Origin: JARYLZ01 sp964388275
GTDB taxonomy: Bacteria > Bacteroidota > Ignavibacteria > SZUA-365
Direction of reading: 5' to 3'
NCBI GenBank assembly: GCA_964388275.1
Contig: CAYLZD010000012.1
Span: 33,820-97,819 of the forward strand
Length of the DNA: 64,000 nt
Each line of letters starts with the position of its first letter. Positions within the stretch are counted from its first letter, which is position 1. This document shows, piece by piece, positions 63,950 through 64,000 of this stretch. The position numbers were made by a program, and so were the translations under genes. The notes under the pieces were generated by a model. That model was not told the origin of the DNA. It saw only the letters and a list, made by a program, of their open reading frames with translations, and searched no databases.

Positions 63950-64000
63950 CACTTAAAGCGCGCTGACGAGCACCGGAAGCGGACTTGCCCGCACTTTTAC

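Larger units (their letters stand above)
63389..64000. other. repeat-rich non-coding tail
   Basis: No coding-like frame in 612 bases; the longest open frames (about 140 and 83 codons on the minus strand) consist of repeat-derived peptides. Individual repeats are listed separately. The region continues beyond the window edge. Confidence 0.7.

Noticed and set aside
63820..64000. Possible CRISPR array
   Set aside because: The units are contiguous and degenerate with no constant repeat plus unique spacer layout, and no cas gene is nearby.

Overview
The window reads as chromosome from a Gram-negative member of the Bacteroidota / FCB superphylum, most like the Ignavibacteria-Kapabacteria side. The evidence is several proteins with type IX secretion (T9SS) type A C-terminal domains, a PorV/PorQ-family barrel, a GWxTD-domain protein, a TonB-dependent receptor with an N-terminal carboxypeptidase-regulatory domain, lipid A acyltransferase and LpxH-type genes, and a few TAnnTTTG-like promoter elements. 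Base composition is GC-rich (by eye) and coding density is high, with frequent 4-base ATGA/GTGA/TTGA overlaps. I saw no tRNA, rRNA, CRISPR array, insertion sequence or phage gene. The assignment is inferred from gene content, not from a marker-gene tree.

Left part (1-20.5 kb). Two tandem DUF2723 membrane proteins (the first cut by the window edge), an orphan ABC ATPase, hutI and aspS lie in one leftward run. A secreted Omp28-like T9SS cargo, a type I glutamine synthetase and a large P-domain T9SS cargo follow. An LpxH-like phosphoesterase and a class A penicillin-binding protein are adjacent on the plus strand, followed by a small lipoprotein. Proline dehydrogenase with a BtuF-like lipoprotein and a HEAT-like protein close this part. 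HutI, ProDH and GlnA suggest amino-acid nitrogen handling.

Surface-glycan cluster A (20.9-30.2 kb, minus strand) has three GT4 glycosyltransferases, a CgeB-like glycosyltransferase, a methyltransferase, a Wzx-like flippase and a YfhO-type membrane protein. The six genes from 20887 to 27567 are nearly all overlapped, as in one operon.

Central housekeeping part (30.3-42.7 kb). A zinc-ribbon protein and Lon come first, then a Nudix hydrolase and a small lipoprotein/receiver-like pair. A heat-shock operon hrcA-grpE-dnaJ follows, preceded by a near-perfect CIRCE operator and an extended -10 promoter. A ComEA-like HhH protein, a PilM-like protein, rsmD, coaD and an FmdB-type zinc ribbon continue rightward. 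They are opposed by a GT9 heptosyltransferase-like gene and an LpxL-like acyltransferase.

Outer-membrane block (42.8-52.5 kb, minus strand) runs DUF4397 lipoprotein, TonB-dependent receptor, a 1048-residue T9SS cargo, a PorV/PorQ-family barrel and a GWxTD protein. This order suggests a dedicated uptake or surface-display module.

Surface-glycan cluster B (53.0-63.4 kb, plus strand) is a Wzx/Wzy-type set: methyltransferase with a G9 tract, a deacetylase-like protein, an SLBB export protein, a Wzz-like protein, flippase, O-antigen ligase/polymerase, a GT2 and a GT39-like membrane transferase. After it, the last 612 bases carry no convincing gene. They hold a dense set of small repeats: a 26-bp direct repeat pair, a GC-rich palindrome, 7-bp and 9-bp tandem repeats, a pure pyrimidine tract and a degenerate 22-bp array that reaches the window edge.
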